This document shows positions 1 to 8,629 of a stretch of 60,225 nucleotides of DNA, piece by piece. Every line of letters starts with the position of its first letter. Within the stretch, counting starts at the first letter, position 1. The position numbers were made by a program, and so were the translations under genes. The DNA lies in assembly GCA_026989055.1 (NCBI GenBank), contig JALSKC010000051.1:1-60225 (forward strand). Reading direction: 5' to 3'. The notes beneath the pieces were generated by a model. That model ran no database searches, was not told the origin of the DNA, and saw only the letters and a program-made list of their open reading frames with translations. This DNA is from Paracoccaceae bacterium (lineage in GTDB: Bacteria > Pseudomonadota > Alphaproteobacteria > Rhodobacterales > Rhodobacteraceae).

Positions 1-452
1 ACATCGCGCCCGTCAATGCGCATCCGAACCAGGTCGCGCCCGTACCGGTCCTGTCCCCGGAAGCGGAAATCCGTCGATTTGGCTTCGGCGATCCGGGCGC
101 GCAAGAATTGCGTCGCGCGATCCCCCAGCCGTTTTTCTTCCCGGCAACGCGGCGAAAACACCTCAGGCGTGTCAAACCCCATGAGCCGCGCCTTGCGCTG
201 CCCCAGGCCGAGGCAGTTCAGATAGACGGTGTCGCCATCCACCACGCGTGCCACCCGGCACGACGGGGACGGCGTCAGCGCCGTTGCGCCGGGCAACCGA
301 ACCTCTCTGCCGGTCTCGCAGGCCGAGACAACAAGGGCAAGCAGGACGATGATCGCCCCGGGGATGCGCCACCGCTTGTCGGTCCTTGCGGGCCTCCGCG
401 CTGCGCGCAGCGAAGACGGCCCGTCAGGGCCGGATGAGCGCTCCCACATCAT
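1..452 (-). CDS. Thermonuclease (SNase-like) family lipoprotein, C-terminus beyond window
   Basis: Partial gene entering from the left edge. The frame read from 452 downward carries a hydrophobic stretch ending in the lipobox-like LVVSAC at about residues 40-45, then the staphylococcal-nuclease core VVDGDTVYL, the substrate-loop segment [11 protein letters not shown] and a downstream RYGRDLVR. Family members cut DNA or RNA using Arg/Glu/Asp residues and calcium, although many bacterial homologues are untested. The start at 452 (ATGATG) overlaps the cobS stop in an ATGA arrangement, which suggests translational coupling. It should be a cell-envelope lipoprotein. The Arg/Ser-rich leader of about 30 residues before the hydrophobic segment is long, but I see no other in-frame ATG or GTG nearer the signal. 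Confidence 0.8.
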   Translation of the reverse strand, partial: MMWERSSGPDGPSSLRAARRPARTDKRWRIPGAIIVLLALVVSACETGREVRLPGATALTPSPSCRVARVVDGDTVYLNCLGLGQRKARLMGFDTPEVFSPRCREEKRLGDRATQFLRARIAEAKSTDFRFRGQDRYGRDLVRMRIDGRD

Positions 453-1420
453 CCCAGGGCCGCGTTGACGGCGCTTTCCGGCAGCTCCTCGTCGAAACAG
501 CGCTGGTAGAACTCGGCCACGGTCTGGCGCTCCAGCTCGTCGCACTTGTTCAGGAAGGTCAGCCGGAAGGCATAGCCCACATCGCGGAAGATCGTCGCGT
601 TCTGGGCCCAGTTGATCACCGTGCGCGGGCTCATCACCGTCGAAAGCTCGCCGTTCATGAAGGCGGTGCGGGTCAGGTCGGCCACCGTCACCATCTGGCT
701 GATCGTCCTGCGGCCCTTCTCGGTGTTGTAGATCGGGTTCTTGGCCAGCACGATCGCGGTTTCCGCGTCATGGGACAGGTAGTTCAGCGTCGCCACCAGC
801 GACCAGCGGTCCATCTGCGCCTGATTGATCTGCTGCACCCCGTGATAGAGCCCGGTGGTATCGCCCAGCCCCACCGTGTTGGAGGTGGCGAACAGCCGGA
901 AATACGGGTGCGGGGTGATGATCTCGTTCTGATCGAGCAGCGTCAGCTTGCCGTCATGCTCCAGCACCCGCTGGATCACGAACATCACGTCGGCGCGCCC
1001 GGCGTCGTATTCGTCGAACACGATCGCGGTGGGGTGGCGCAGCGCCCAGGGCAGGATGCCTTCCTGGAACTCGGTCACCTGCTTGCCGTCCTTCAGCTTG
1101 ATCGCATCCTTGCCGATCAGGTCGATGCGCGAGATGTGGCTGTCCAGGTTGACCCGCACGCAGGGCCAGTTCAGCCGGGCCGCGACCTGTTCGATATGGG
1201 TGGACTTGCCGGTGCCGTGATAGCCCTGGATGATCACCCGGCGGTTGTGGGAAAACCCGGCCAGGATCGCCAGCGTGGTGTCGGGGTCGAACTTGTAGGT
1301 GGCGTCGATCTCGGGCACGCGCTCGGAGCGTTCCGCAAAACCCTTCACCACCATGTCGGTATCGATGCCGAATGTTTCCCGAACCGAGATCTCCTCGCTC
1401 GGCCTTGCGTCAATGTTCAT
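449..1420 (-). CDS. cobS: Cobaltochelatase subunit CobS
   Basis: AAA+ ATPase subunit of the aerobic cobaltochelatase (CobN-CobS-CobT), which inserts Co2+ into hydrogenobyrinic acid a,c-diamide during B12 synthesis. The 323-residue product has Walker [10 protein letters not shown] at about residues 65-73, Walker [11 protein letters not shown], and a sensor-1-like LFATSNT. Its length fits the family (about 325-330). I chose ATG 1420 ([10 protein letters not shown]), which matches the usual CobS N-terminus; the frame runs on upstream to 1522 but those residues look non-native. The 3' end overlaps the nuclease gene. The partner cobT is not in the window; in related genomes it often lies nearby and could be beyond the left edge. 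Confidence 0.95.
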   Translation of the reverse strand: MNIDARPSEEISVRETFGIDTDMVVKGFAERSERVPEIDATYKFDPDTTLAILAGFSHNRRVIIQGYHGTGKSTHIEQVAARLNWPCVRVNLDSHISRIDLIGKDAIKLKDGKQVTEFQEGILPWALRHPTAIVFDEYDAGRADVMFVIQRVLEHDGKLTLLDQNEIITPHPYFRLFATSNTVGLGDTTGLYHGVQQINQAQMDRWSLVATLNYLSHDAETAIVLAKNPIYNTEKGRRTISQMVTVADLTRTAFMNGELSTVMSPRTVINWAQNATIFRDVGYAFRLTFLNKCDELERQTVAEFYQRCFDEELPESAVNAALG

Positions 1421-1568
1421 CCTGTCGTCTTTCCGGTCCGCTGGGGAATGCCCGGCATGTCCTGCCGTGGCGCAGTTTTGGGACATATCGGCAGGAAGGT
1501 CAACGCCGCTCCGGCCGCTCAACGGCGCCGGGTTCGGGCGGGGGAGCGGCGGGAAAGCGGCGCCGGGT

Positions 1569-2000
1569 TCAGGAGGCGGGACCGTCTGCCGGAGGGGGGG
1601 CGGAGCCGATCCGCCCCCGCCCGAGCAGCCGCAGCAGGAGCAGCCGGCCGAACACCAGCGGCGGGTAGAGCAGGCGCGCCCGCCGGGGCGAGCCGAAGGC
1701 CAGCCGCATCAGCCGGTTGAACGGCCCCGAGCGGGTGGTGAGCGCGCTCAGAAGCGCCATCGCCTGGGCGCCGTGGTGCATCTGCCCGTCGAGAATCACC
1801 ACCATGCCGGCATCCAGGTCCAGCCCGGCGCGGTGGATCGCGGCCACCGTCGGGTGATCCGCTTCGCGCGCGTTGATCAGCGTGACCGGGCCGGCGCTTT
1901 CGCGCAGCCGCGCCATGCGCACGTAACGGCTGCACAGCGGGCAGTCCCCGTCATAGACGATGACCGGCCCGGTGCCGGAAACGGGTTCGATCGCGCTCAT
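1569..2000 (-). CDS. DCC1-like thiol-disulfide oxidoreductase family protein (DUF393)
   Basis: A 143-residue protein opening with the family hallmark [15 protein letters not shown], the DxxCxxC motif that gives the DCC family its name. The family is predicted to have a thioredoxin-like fold and to act in thiol-disulfide exchange; few members have been tested. The C-terminal third is hydrophobic and Arg-rich ([18 protein letters not shown]). It lies divergent from the HTTM membrane protein at 2173. DCC1 and HTTM proteins are frequent neighbours and sometimes fused, so the two probably share a function. It is 148 bp upstream of cobS on the same strand and could be co-transcribed with it. Confidence 0.85.
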   Translation of the reverse strand: MSAIEPVSGTGPVIVYDGDCPLCSRYVRMARLRESAGPVTLINAREADHPTVAAIHRAGLDLDAGMVVILDGQMHHGAQAMALLSALTTRSGPFNRLMRLAFGSPRRARLLYPPLVFGRLLLLRLLGRGRIGSAPPPADGPAS

Positions 2001-2114
2001 GCCCCCAACATAGCGCGGCTCCGGCGCGTGTCGCGTGCAATTCGGGTTTATCGGGCCGGATTATACCACGGGTTTATTGGAAACCTCTCTCCGCATGGCG
2101 CAGTTTCGGCCGCA

Positions 2115-2146
2115 GGAGGCGCCAGCCGAAGGAGGCGCCAGCCGAA
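2115..2146. repeat. 16-bp tandem duplication
   Basis: Two exact adjacent copies of GGAGGCGCCAGCCGAA, followed by three bases of a third, lie in the leader of the HTTM gene just before its chosen start at 2173. Because 16 is not a multiple of three, the duplication argues that this stretch is not translated. Confidence 0.8.
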
Positions 2147-2172
2147 GGACGGAACGACAGGGTGGGCAGGAA

Positions 2173-3666
2173 ATGCGGCGCAGGCAGGCCAGGCTGTACG
2201 AAACGGCACCGGATACCCGCTTCTGGCGGTTGCGCGGCCGGCTGTCGCGGCCGGTGTCGATCCAGTCTCTGGTGGCATTGCGGATTCTCTTCGGGCTGAT
2301 CCTGGTCTGGGACTGGTGGCGCTACGAACGCTACGACCGGATCGACCGCTACTATGTCCACACCGAATTCACCTTTCCCTATTTCGGGCTGGACTTCATC
2401 CAGCCCCTGCCCGATCCCTGGATCCACTGGGCCTGGGCGGTGGTGGGGCTGTCTGCCTTCCTGGTGATGATCGGCGCGTTCTACCGCGTCGCCATCGTCA
2501 CCTTCATCCTGTCCTTCGGCTATTTCTTCCTGCTCGACCGCACCCAGTATCTGAACCACAACTACATGGTGCTGCTCTATGCGGCGCTGCTCGCCGTCAG
2601 CCCGGCCAACCGCGCCTTTTCGGTGGATGCCCGGCTGCGCCCGCATATCCGCACGCTCACCATTCCCTACTGGCCGGTGGCGGCGGTGCGGCTGCAGACC
2701 GAGATCATCCTGGTCTATGCCGGGATCGTGAAGATCACCGACGACTGGCTGCGCGGCGAGCCGCTGCGCATGTGGATGCATGCCCGGATGGACGAGATCC
2801 CGCTGGCGCAGATCTTCCAGTGGGACTGGGTCCTGATGAGCGCGGCGATCGGGGTCGTGGTGCTGCATGTCGTCGGCGCGCCGCTGCTGCTGTGGCGGCG
2901 CAGCCGGCTGGCGGTGTTCCTGATCTACACGGCCTTCCACGTTACCAATTCGGTGATGTTCAACATCGGCATCTTTCCCTGGCTGACGATCGCGGTGACG
3001 CTGATCTTCTTCGAGCCGGACTGGCCCCAGCGCCTGGCGCGCCGCTTTCTCGGCCTGTTCGAGGAGCTTCCGCCGCCGCCGCGGTTGCGCCCCGACGCGC
3101 CGATTCCCCGGCTGGGCACCGCGGCGCTGGCGGGACTGGCGCTGTGGTTCGCCGTCCAGCTTGCGCTGCCGATGCGCCAGGCGCTGTTCCCCAACCTCGT
3201 CGGCTGGACCGGAGACGGCCACCGCTTCAGCTGGCGCATGCGTATCTACGACCGCGATGCGCAGGGCTATTTCCGGGTGGTCTCTCCCAGCGGCGGCAGC
3301 TGGGCTGTCGAACCGCAGGAGCTGCTTTCGCGCCGCCAGGCCCGCAACGTGCTGACCCGGCCCGACCTGATCTACGACTTCGCCCAGCTCCTGGAGGAGC
3401 TGTCGCGCCGGCGGGGGCTGTCCGATGTCCAGGTCTATGCCCATATCAGGAAGTCGCTGAACGGCCGGCCGATGCAGGATTACGTGGACAGCAGCGTCGA
3501 TCTGACCGAGGCACGCTACAATGTCTGGGGCCCGGACGACTGGATCCTGCCGCTGGAAAGCCGCGCCGCCGAGGGGCGGATCGCCGCCTGGTGGCCGCCG
3601 CTGCCGCTGCAGAAGCCGGCAGCGGATCCGCCGGAGCGGCAGGTGGCGATGGAGGGCGGGAACTGA
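2173..3666 (+). CDS. HTTM domain (vitamin K-dependent gamma-carboxylase-like) membrane protein
   Basis: A 497-residue integral membrane protein. The HTTM (horizontally transferred transmembrane) domain starts with the segment LVALRILFGLILVW, passes through helices rich in aromatic residues, and holds the conserved YAGIVKITDDWLRG at about residues 180-195. The last 150 residues are soluble. HTTM domains are related to vertebrate gamma-glutamyl carboxylase, but bacterial members lack an established substrate. I chose ATG 2173 because GGGCAGGAA directly precedes it; the frame is open back to 2035 across a 16-bp duplication, which argues against the longer form. The divergent neighbour is a DCC1-type oxidoreductase, a common pairing. 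Confidence 0.85.
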   Translation: MRRRQARLYETAPDTRFWRLRGRLSRPVSIQSLVALRILFGLILVWDWWRYERYDRIDRYYVHTEFTFPYFGLDFIQPLPDPWIHWAWAVVGLSAFLVMIGAFYRVAIVTFILSFGYFFLLDRTQYLNHNYMVLLYAALLAVSPANRAFSVDARLRPHIRTLTIPYWPVAAVRLQTEIILVYAGIVKITDDWLRGEPLRMWMHARMDEIPLAQIFQWDWVLMSAAIGVVVLHVVGAPLLLWRRSRLAVFLIYTAFHVTNSVMFNIGIFPWLTIAVTLIFFEPDWPQRLARRFLGLFEELPPPPRLRPDAPIPRLGTAALAGLALWFAVQLALPMRQALFPNLVGWTGDGHRFSWRMRIYDRDAQGYFRVVSPSGGSWAVEPQELLSRRQARNVLTRPDLIYDFAQLLEELSRRRGLSDVQVYAHIRKSLNGRPMQDYVDSSVDLTEARYNVWGPDDWILPLESRAAEGRIAAWWPPLPLQKPAADPPERQVAMEGGN

Positions 3667-3706
3667 ACGGCGCGCGCCCCGGCCCCCGACCCGCGCCCTG
3701 AAATGC

Positions 3707-4336
3707 TCAGTCCTTGAAGTACCGGCTTTCCTTGATCTGCTCCCAGGCCCAGACGACTTCCTGCAGCTGCTCCTCCTGGGAACGGTCGCCGCCGTTCATG
3801 TCCGGGTGCAGCACCTTGATCAGTGCCTTGTACTGCTTGCGCACCTCGGCCTTGCTCCAGTGATCTCTGGCTTCGAGGATCTCGAGCGCCCGGCGTTCGG
3901 TGGGCGGCAGCTTGCGGGTGCCGGTGATCGACTTGCCGGGGTTCTTGGTGGCGTTCTCGCCCAGCACCTGGTGCGGGTCGTCGATGCCGAGGCGGGCCCA
4001 GGCGCGGGCCTCCTCGTTCCGGCCGAAGGGGCGGGTTTCGCGCTCCCAGACCCTGTCCCGGTTCATCTGCGCGCGGAACTCCTCTTCGCTGGCGCCGCTG
4101 AAGAAGTTCCACTTCAGATTGTATTCGCGCACATGCTCCTTGCAGAACCAGTAATAGTCATCCAGCGTGTCGGGAGATTTCGGGGCCCGATACTTGCCGC
4201 GTTCGGTGCACTCGGGGTGTTCGCAGACGCGGGTCGAAGTCTCGATCGCGCCGGACATGCCGCGCCGGCCGCGGGTGCGCTTCTTCTTGGCCGAAGACAC
4301 CGAGAGGTCGAAACCGAAGGGATCAGGTCTGGGCAT
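3707..4336 (-). CDS. J-domain protein with N-terminal Cys/His segment
   Basis: A 209-residue DnaJ-like co-chaperone. The C-terminal 60 residues form a J domain containing the HPD tripeptide (IKVLHPDMNGGD), which stimulates the ATPase of an Hsp70. The N-terminal half is not standard DnaJ: it holds a Cys/His pattern, CEHPEC ... YWFCKEHVREYN, that resembles a small metal-binding site. There is no G/F region or DnaJ zinc finger, so client specificity must differ from DnaJ. The start at 4336 is supported by AGGTGA seven bases upstream. The gene is divergent from bolA with 72 bp between the starts. Confidence 0.88.
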   Translation of the reverse strand: MPRPDPFGFDLSVSSAKKKRTRGRRGMSGAIETSTRVCEHPECTERGKYRAPKSPDTLDDYYWFCKEHVREYNLKWNFFSGASEEEFRAQMNRDRVWERETRPFGRNEEARAWARLGIDDPHQVLGENATKNPGKSITGTRKLPPTERRALEILEARDHWSKAEVRKQYKALIKVLHPDMNGGDRSQEEQLQEVVWAWEQIKESRYFKD

Positions 4337-4408
4337 GATGTCACCTTTCCGACTCGGACCCGGGAGTTTAGACAATTTGCGACGGGATAGAAGAGGTAGG
4401 GCGGAAAA

Positions 4409-4717
4409 ATGTCTGTAACCGAAGAGATCCGGGCGAGGCTGGAACAGGCCTTCGCGCCGCAACTTGTTGTCGTGAAAGACGAAAGCGAGGCCCACCGGGG
4501 CCATGCCGGCTATCGCGAGGGAGGCGAGAGCCACTTCCGCGTGACCCTGCGCAGTGCCGCCTTCGCCGGGATGTCGCGCCTGCAGCGCCACCGGGCGGTG
4601 CACGAGGCGCTCGGAGAGGGGCTGCTCGGGAGGATCCACGCCCTGGCGCTGGATCTCGGAACGCCCGACGATCCCGCAAGCGAGGCTTCCGGCAGTTCCG
4701 GCGGGGGGGCGGGCTGA
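4409..4717 (+). CDS. bolA: BolA family protein
   Basis: A 102-residue BolA homologue. BolA proteins bind monothiol glutaredoxins through an Fe-S cluster and, in some species, act as DNA-binding regulators of morphology and stress. The core FRVTLRSAAFAGMSRLQRHR and the following HEALGE match the class II KH-like fold, with the conserved His in RHRAVHEAL. The last 20 residues are a low-complexity Ser/Gly tail. It is divergently transcribed from the J-domain gene; this arrangement near cobS recurs, to my knowledge, in Rhodobacterales. Confidence 0.9.
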   Translation: MSVTEEIRARLEQAFAPQLVVVKDESEAHRGHAGYREGGESHFRVTLRSAAFAGMSRLQRHRAVHEALGEGLLGRIHALALDLGTPDDPASEASGSSGGGAG

Positions 4718-4826
4718 ACCCGCCTTCTGCCGGCGGCGCCCGGCCGGCCGGGGCCGCGCCGCCTGCCGCGTCGCCTGCCGCGCGGCCTGCCGGGGCCGCT
4801 GCCCGGGGCGGTTGCCGGCGGGCGCT

Positions 4827-5375
4827 TCAGCCGGGCGGGGCGCCCCGGGTGCCGCCTTCCCCCTCCGGGGAGGCTTCTCTGCCGGCGGTTGTGGCGTCGG
4901 CCGTGCGCTCCTGGTCCTGCCGACTGCCGCCTCGCGCGGGCGCATTGGCGGGTCCGGCGGACGTGGCAGGGGAGGCGACGGGCGGGGCGCCGGCCGTCGG
5001 TCCGGGGCGGGTGCGCAGCTGCCGACGCCAGGCTGTCGCGGCCGGGGTGCCGCCTTCCGTTCCGTTCCCGTCCGCTTCCGTGCCCCCTCCGGCATCGCCC
5101 TTTCCGGCCGCATCGGATGGCGGATGCTCACGGGCCTCCGCCGCCGTCCGGCGCCGGAAGACGAGAATGTTCTGATAGACCGTGGTGCGCCTCCCCAGCC
5201 CCTGGCGCTCCTCGCGCGGGAGGGTGTCGCAGCGCAGGTAATGCCAGCCCTCGCCGGCCATCTCGTTCATCAGGAGTTCCACCGCGCGGGCGAAGCGCTG
5301 TTCGGCGCCGCGCAGCCCGCGAGCCCGGACCCCGCGGGTCGGGGCGGGGATGCATCTGTACTCGTATTCGCGCAT
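4827..5375 (-). CDS. DUF4177-like protein with long disordered tail
   Basis: A 182-residue protein. Residues 1-75 (MREYEYRCIPAP ... GWHYLRCDTLP ... YQNILVFRR) have the shape of DUF4177, a small domain of unknown function that usually starts M-x-EYK and contains a GW-x-L motif. The remaining 105 residues are Gly/Ala/Pro/Glu-rich and lack predicted structure. Only the N-terminal half looks constrained; the tail could be shorter in relatives. It faces bolA tail to tail and I see no strong terminator between them. Confidence 0.7.
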   Translation of the reverse strand: MREYEYRCIPAPTRGVRARGLRGAEQRFARAVELLMNEMAGEGWHYLRCDTLPREERQGLGRRTTVYQNILVFRRRTAAEAREHPPSDAAGKGDAGGGTEADGNGTEGGTPAATAWRRQLRTRPGPTAGAPPVASPATSAGPANAPARGGSRQDQERTADATTAGREASPEGEGGTRGAPPG

Positions 5376-5403
5376 CGGCTCCTCCGGAAGCTCCGGCCAC
5401 TCT

Positions 5404-5432
5404 TAACGGAAAAGGGGATAACGGAAAAGGGG
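5404..5432. repeat. 15-bp tandem repeat in a 333-bp intergenic region
   Basis: Two adjacent copies of TAACGGAAAAGGGG(A) lie between the divergent DUF4177 and VPLPA-CTERM genes. The rest of 5376-5708 holds G-rich sequence and the promoter at 5640-5668. I see no other gene in this gap. Confidence 0.65.
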
Positions 5433-5639
5433 GGCGGCTTTCAACGCTGTCGGCACGGCCGGCACGGTGCGATTCGCGCCATCCCCCCGCCGCCGCCCGA
5501 TCGTTTCCCCGGCCCGGTCAATCGGATCGGACCTGCGGCACTGTTTCTTCCATGTCGGGGGCATGGCGGGGGGCGGAGGCCATTGTGGCAAGCGAGGGGG
5601 GAATCGGGGCGAAAACAGGGCGAAATCGGGGCTTTTTCT

Positions 5640-5668
5640 TTGACAGCCGGCCGCATTTGGTTAACAAT
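5640..5668 (+). promoter_or_regulatory. Sigma70-type promoter of the VPLPA-CTERM gene
   Basis: A perfect -35 box TTGACA (5640-5645), a 17-bp spacer and a -10 box AACAAT (5663-5668, four of six matches). It lies 40 bp before the start at 5709, in a local AT-rich patch. Confidence 0.6.
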
Positions 5669-5708
5669 CCTTTCGATAACGTAACGGTTCCGGGAAGGGG
5701 GCGCGATC

Positions 5709-6416
5709 ATGGTGAGTATCAATATTCTGAAAACGGTTCGACACGCGGTTGCCGGGGTGGCGGTTTCCGTCGTCATGGCTTCGGCAGCGGCGGCGGCCAC
5801 GCTGACGATCGTCGGCGGTTCGGCGACGACCCTGCCGGCGAGTTACAATCCGGCCTGCGGCGGCGGCTGCACGACGCCGGCGGTCGGCGATCCGATCACG
5901 GCCTTCTCGGCCGCGGCCGATGGCGGGCTGATCGGCGGCGGGCTGTCGCTCGACAGCGCGGCTTCGCTGAAGTTCACCTTCATCGGCAAGGAGGCCGGTG
6001 CCCAGAACGCGGTGTTTTCCATCGGCGGGGCGACACTGACCAACACCGGCGGCTTCAACACCTCGTTCACCGTGTTCCAGAACGTGGCCGGTTTCGTCCA
6101 GTTCCTGTTCCGGACCGCAGAGGGCGGCCTGTGGGATGACATCAACGGCAACAGCGTCGGCAATGACATCCTGTCGATCAACAACGGCGGAACCGCCGAC
6201 TTCTCCGGGCTGTCGCTCGCCTTCAGCAGCATCTTCAATGGCGGCAAGTCCGTCTATGCCTTCTTCGGCGACGGGCGCGGCGATGTGGATTACGACGACA
6301 TGGTGGTGCGCATCGACGTGGTTCCGCTGCCGGCGGCCGGGTTGCTGATGCTCGGCGCGCTGGGCGGGCTGGGCCTGCTGCGCGCCCGGCGCAGGAAAGC
6401 CGAAGCAGCCGCCTGA
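5709..6416 (+). CDS. VPLPA-CTERM sorting domain protein
   Basis: A 235-residue exported protein. It has a cleavable signal peptide (hydrophobic core VAGVAVSVVMASAAAAA), a Gly/Ala/Asn-rich beta-type body with the Asp-rich segment FFGDGRGDVDYDDM (as in DUF4114-like regions), and a C-terminal tripartite sorting signal: VVPLPAAGLLMLGALGG, a hydrophobic helix, then RARRRK. VPLPA-CTERM is the Rhodobacterales variant of PEP-CTERM; an exosortase would recognise it for processing and surface delivery, typically with exopolysaccharide. No exosortase gene is in the window. The gene is a single unit with its own promoter and a strong terminator. Confidence 0.9.
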   Translation: MVSINILKTVRHAVAGVAVSVVMASAAAAATLTIVGGSATTLPASYNPACGGGCTTPAVGDPITAFSAAADGGLIGGGLSLDSAASLKFTFIGKEAGAQNAVFSIGGATLTNTGGFNTSFTVFQNVAGFVQFLFRTAEGGLWDDINGNSVGNDILSINNGGTADFSGLSLAFSSIFNGGKSVYAFFGDGRGDVDYDDMVVRIDVVPLPAAGLLMLGALGGLGLLRARRRKAEAAA

Positions 6417-6444
6417 GCCAGGCCGGGTCAGCATTCCTTGAAGA

Positions 6445-6471
6445 GGGCCGGGACTTTTCCCGGCCCTTTTT
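6445..6471 (+). terminator. Intrinsic terminator of the VPLPA-CTERM gene
   Basis: A perfect 9-bp stem GGGCCGGGA/TCCCGGCCC with a CTTT loop is followed immediately by five T. It ends 55 bp after the stop codon. Confidence 0.9.
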
Positions 6472-6551
6472 CGCTGCGGAACCGGTCGGGCGGGGCGGCA
6501 TGGCGGGTGCCGCGGTTCGGGCCGGGCCAGGCCGCCGGCCGTGGTCCGGCG

Positions 6552-6640
6552 GCCAGGGTTTTTTTGAAAACCTTGGCGGCGCGGCAGCCCGCCGGGCGGG
6601 GGCGCTGCCCCCGCACCCCCGGAGTATTTTGGCAAGATGA
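6552..6640. repeat. Intergenic double-hairpin element with Rhodobacterales-type repeat text
   Basis: Hairpin 1 is GCCAGGGTTTT / AAAACCTTGGC (6552-6577, one G-T pair). Hairpin 2 is GGGGGC-GCT-GCCCCC (6598-6612). They are followed by CACCCCCGGAGTATTTTGGC and AAGATGAAG. From memory, the CCCCCGGAGTATTTT...AAGATGAAG text recurs between genes in many Rhodobacterales genomes. It sits between two convergent genes, so a bidirectional terminator or processing role is likely. The rest of 6472-6773 shows no gene. Confidence 0.55.
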
Positions 6641-6773
6641 AGTGTGACCGGGGATTTCGGGGCGCCCGGTTCCGGCACGTGTCGCCTCCGGTGGAACCGA
6701 TGCTGTGCGCAACGCGCGTTGCGGCGCGGGCGGCGGGACCTGGGCTCCGAGGTGAGCCGGACAGGGGAATTTC

Positions 6774-8285
6774 TCACAGGTCGAGCTTTTTGCGCACGAT
6801 CTCGTTCACCGCCTTCGGGTTGGCCTTGCCGCCGGTGGCCTTCATCACCTGGCCGACGAACCAGCCCGCCAGTTTCGGGTTGTCCCTGGCCTTTTCCACC
6901 TGGGCGGGGTTGGCGGCGATCACCTCGTCCACCGCCGCCTCGATGGCGCCGGCGTCGGTCACCTGCTTCATGCCGCGCTCCTCGACGATCCGGGCCGGGT
7001 CGCCGCCCTCGGTATAGACGATCTCGAACAGTTCCTTGGCGATCTTGCCGGAAATGTCGCCCTTGCGGATCAGGTCGATGATGCCGCCCAGCTGCCCGGG
7101 CGACACCGGCGACCGGGTGATGTCGTGGCCGTCCTTCTTCAGCCGCCCGAAAAGCTCGTTGATCACCCAGTTGGCGGCCAGCTTGCCGTCGCGGCCCCTT
7201 GCCACGTCCTCGAAATAGGCCGCCGATTCCACGTCCGCCGTCAGCACCGACGCGTCGTAATCGCTCAGCCCGAACTCGGCAATGAAGCGCGCCTTCTTCT
7301 CGTCGGGCAATTCCGGCAGGCTGTCGCGGATCGCGTCCACCCATTCCTGCTCGATCTCCAGCGGCAGGAGGTCGGGGTCGGGGAAATAGCGGTAGTCATG
7401 CGCCTCTTCCTTGGAGCGCATGGAGCGGGTTTCGCCCCTGTCCGGGTCGAACAGCCGGGTTTCCTGCACCACTTCGCCGCCGTCTTCGAGAATGGCGATC
7501 TGGCGGCGGGCCTCGAACTCGATCGCCTGCTGGATGAAGCGCATCGAATTCATGTTCTTGATTTCGCAACGGGTGCCCAGGTGGGAAAAATCGCCGCTTT
7601 CGCGGTAGCGTTCGTAATCGCCCGGGCGGCAGACCGACACGTTCACGTCGGCGCGCAGGTTGCCGTTCTGCATGTTGCCGTCGCAGGTGCCCAGATAGCG
7701 CAGGATCTGGCGCAGCTTGGTGACATAGGCGGCGGCTTCCTCGGGGCCGCGGATGTCGGGGCGGCTGACGATCTCCATCAGCGCCACGCCAGTGCGGTTG
7801 AGGTCCACGAAAGACATGTGCGGGTCCATGTCGTGGATCGACTTGCCGGCGTCCTGCTCGATGTGGATGCGTTCGATGCGCACGCGGCGCGCCACGCCTT
7901 CGCCCATCCAGACGATCACCTCGCCCTCGCCGACGATGGGTTCGTAAAGCTGCGAAATCTGATAGCCCTGCGGCAGGTCGGGGTAAAAGTAGTTCTTGCG
8001 GTCGAAGGCGCTCTTGAGGTTGATCTTCGCCTTCAGCCCCAGCCCCGTGCGCACCGCCTGCTCGACGCAGAATTCGTTGATCACCGGCAGCATCCCCGGC
8101 ATCGCCGCGTCCACGAAGGAGACGTTGGAATTGGGCTCGGCGCCAAACTCGGTGGAGGCGCCGGAAAACAGCTTGGCCTTGCTGGCCACCTGGGCATGCA
8201 CCTCCATGCCGATCACCATCTCCCAGTCGCCGGTCGCTCCCGAGATCACCCTGGGTTTCGGGGCGTCAAAAGTCAGATCGAGCAT
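6774..8285 (-). CDS. gatB: Asp-tRNA(Asn)/Glu-tRNA(Gln) amidotransferase subunit B
   Basis: The 503-residue GatB subunit of GatCAB, which phosphorylates and amidates Glu-tRNA(Gln) (and Asp-tRNA(Asn)) in bacteria lacking the direct synthetase. The kinase cradle holds [27 protein letters not shown] and the signature [19 protein letters not shown]. The C-terminal YqeY/GatB tail domain ends [15 protein letters not shown]. Length is normal and no residue appears missing. gatA and gatC are not adjacent, which is common in this group. The gene is followed by the double-hairpin element. Confidence 0.97.
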   Translation of the reverse strand: MLDLTFDAPKPRVISGATGDWEMVIGMEVHAQVASKAKLFSGASTEFGAEPNSNVSFVDAAMPGMLPVINEFCVEQAVRTGLGLKAKINLKSAFDRKNYFYPDLPQGYQISQLYEPIVGEGEVIVWMGEGVARRVRIERIHIEQDAGKSIHDMDPHMSFVDLNRTGVALMEIVSRPDIRGPEEAAAYVTKLRQILRYLGTCDGNMQNGNLRADVNVSVCRPGDYERYRESGDFSHLGTRCEIKNMNSMRFIQQAIEFEARRQIAILEDGGEVVQETRLFDPDRGETRSMRSKEEAHDYRYFPDPDLLPLEIEQEWVDAIRDSLPELPDEKKARFIAEFGLSDYDASVLTADVESAAYFEDVARGRDGKLAANWVINELFGRLKKDGHDITRSPVSPGQLGGIIDLIRKGDISGKIAKELFEIVYTEGGDPARIVEERGMKQVTDAGAIEAAVDEVIAANPAQVEKARDNPKLAGWFVGQVMKATGGKANPKAVNEIVRKKLDL

Positions 8286-8629
8286 GTCACTTCGTCCTGC
8301 AGGTGGTTCGGGGTGGTTCTAGGGCAGGGCCGGGCAGGGGGCAAGAGGCGGCAGAGCCGCGACAGCGCGCGGCGCGCACCGGCGCCCGGCGTGGGCCGGT
8401 GCGCGAGCGGGCAGCGTGCCGCAACCCGCAAACGCGCGCCGCAATAGCCGCCCGGACCCGTGCCCGACCCTGTTGCCGGGTCGGCTCTGCCGCCCGCAGG
8501 AGCGCATTTCCAGGATGCCGGAAGAATGCCGGAAGAATGCCGAAGCCGCCGGAGCGGGATGCCCCTTCAAGCTTGCCGGATGGCTCGCCGGGAATGCCTC
8601 CGGAGCGCCGCAGGCGGCGCCCTCGCGCC
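8286..8629. other. 344-bp intergenic region upstream of gatB
   Basis: No gene recognised. The notable structure is an 11-bp direct repeat, ATGCCGGAAGA, in two copies plus a partial third at 8515-8544. The open frames crossing this region on both strands have no recognisable protein content. Confidence 0.5.

Noticed and set aside
1299-3701. An 800-residue plus-strand frame overlapping cobS, the DCC1 gene and the HTTM gene
   Set aside because: It crosses three real genes in other frames and consists of low-complexity Arg/Ala/Pro text.
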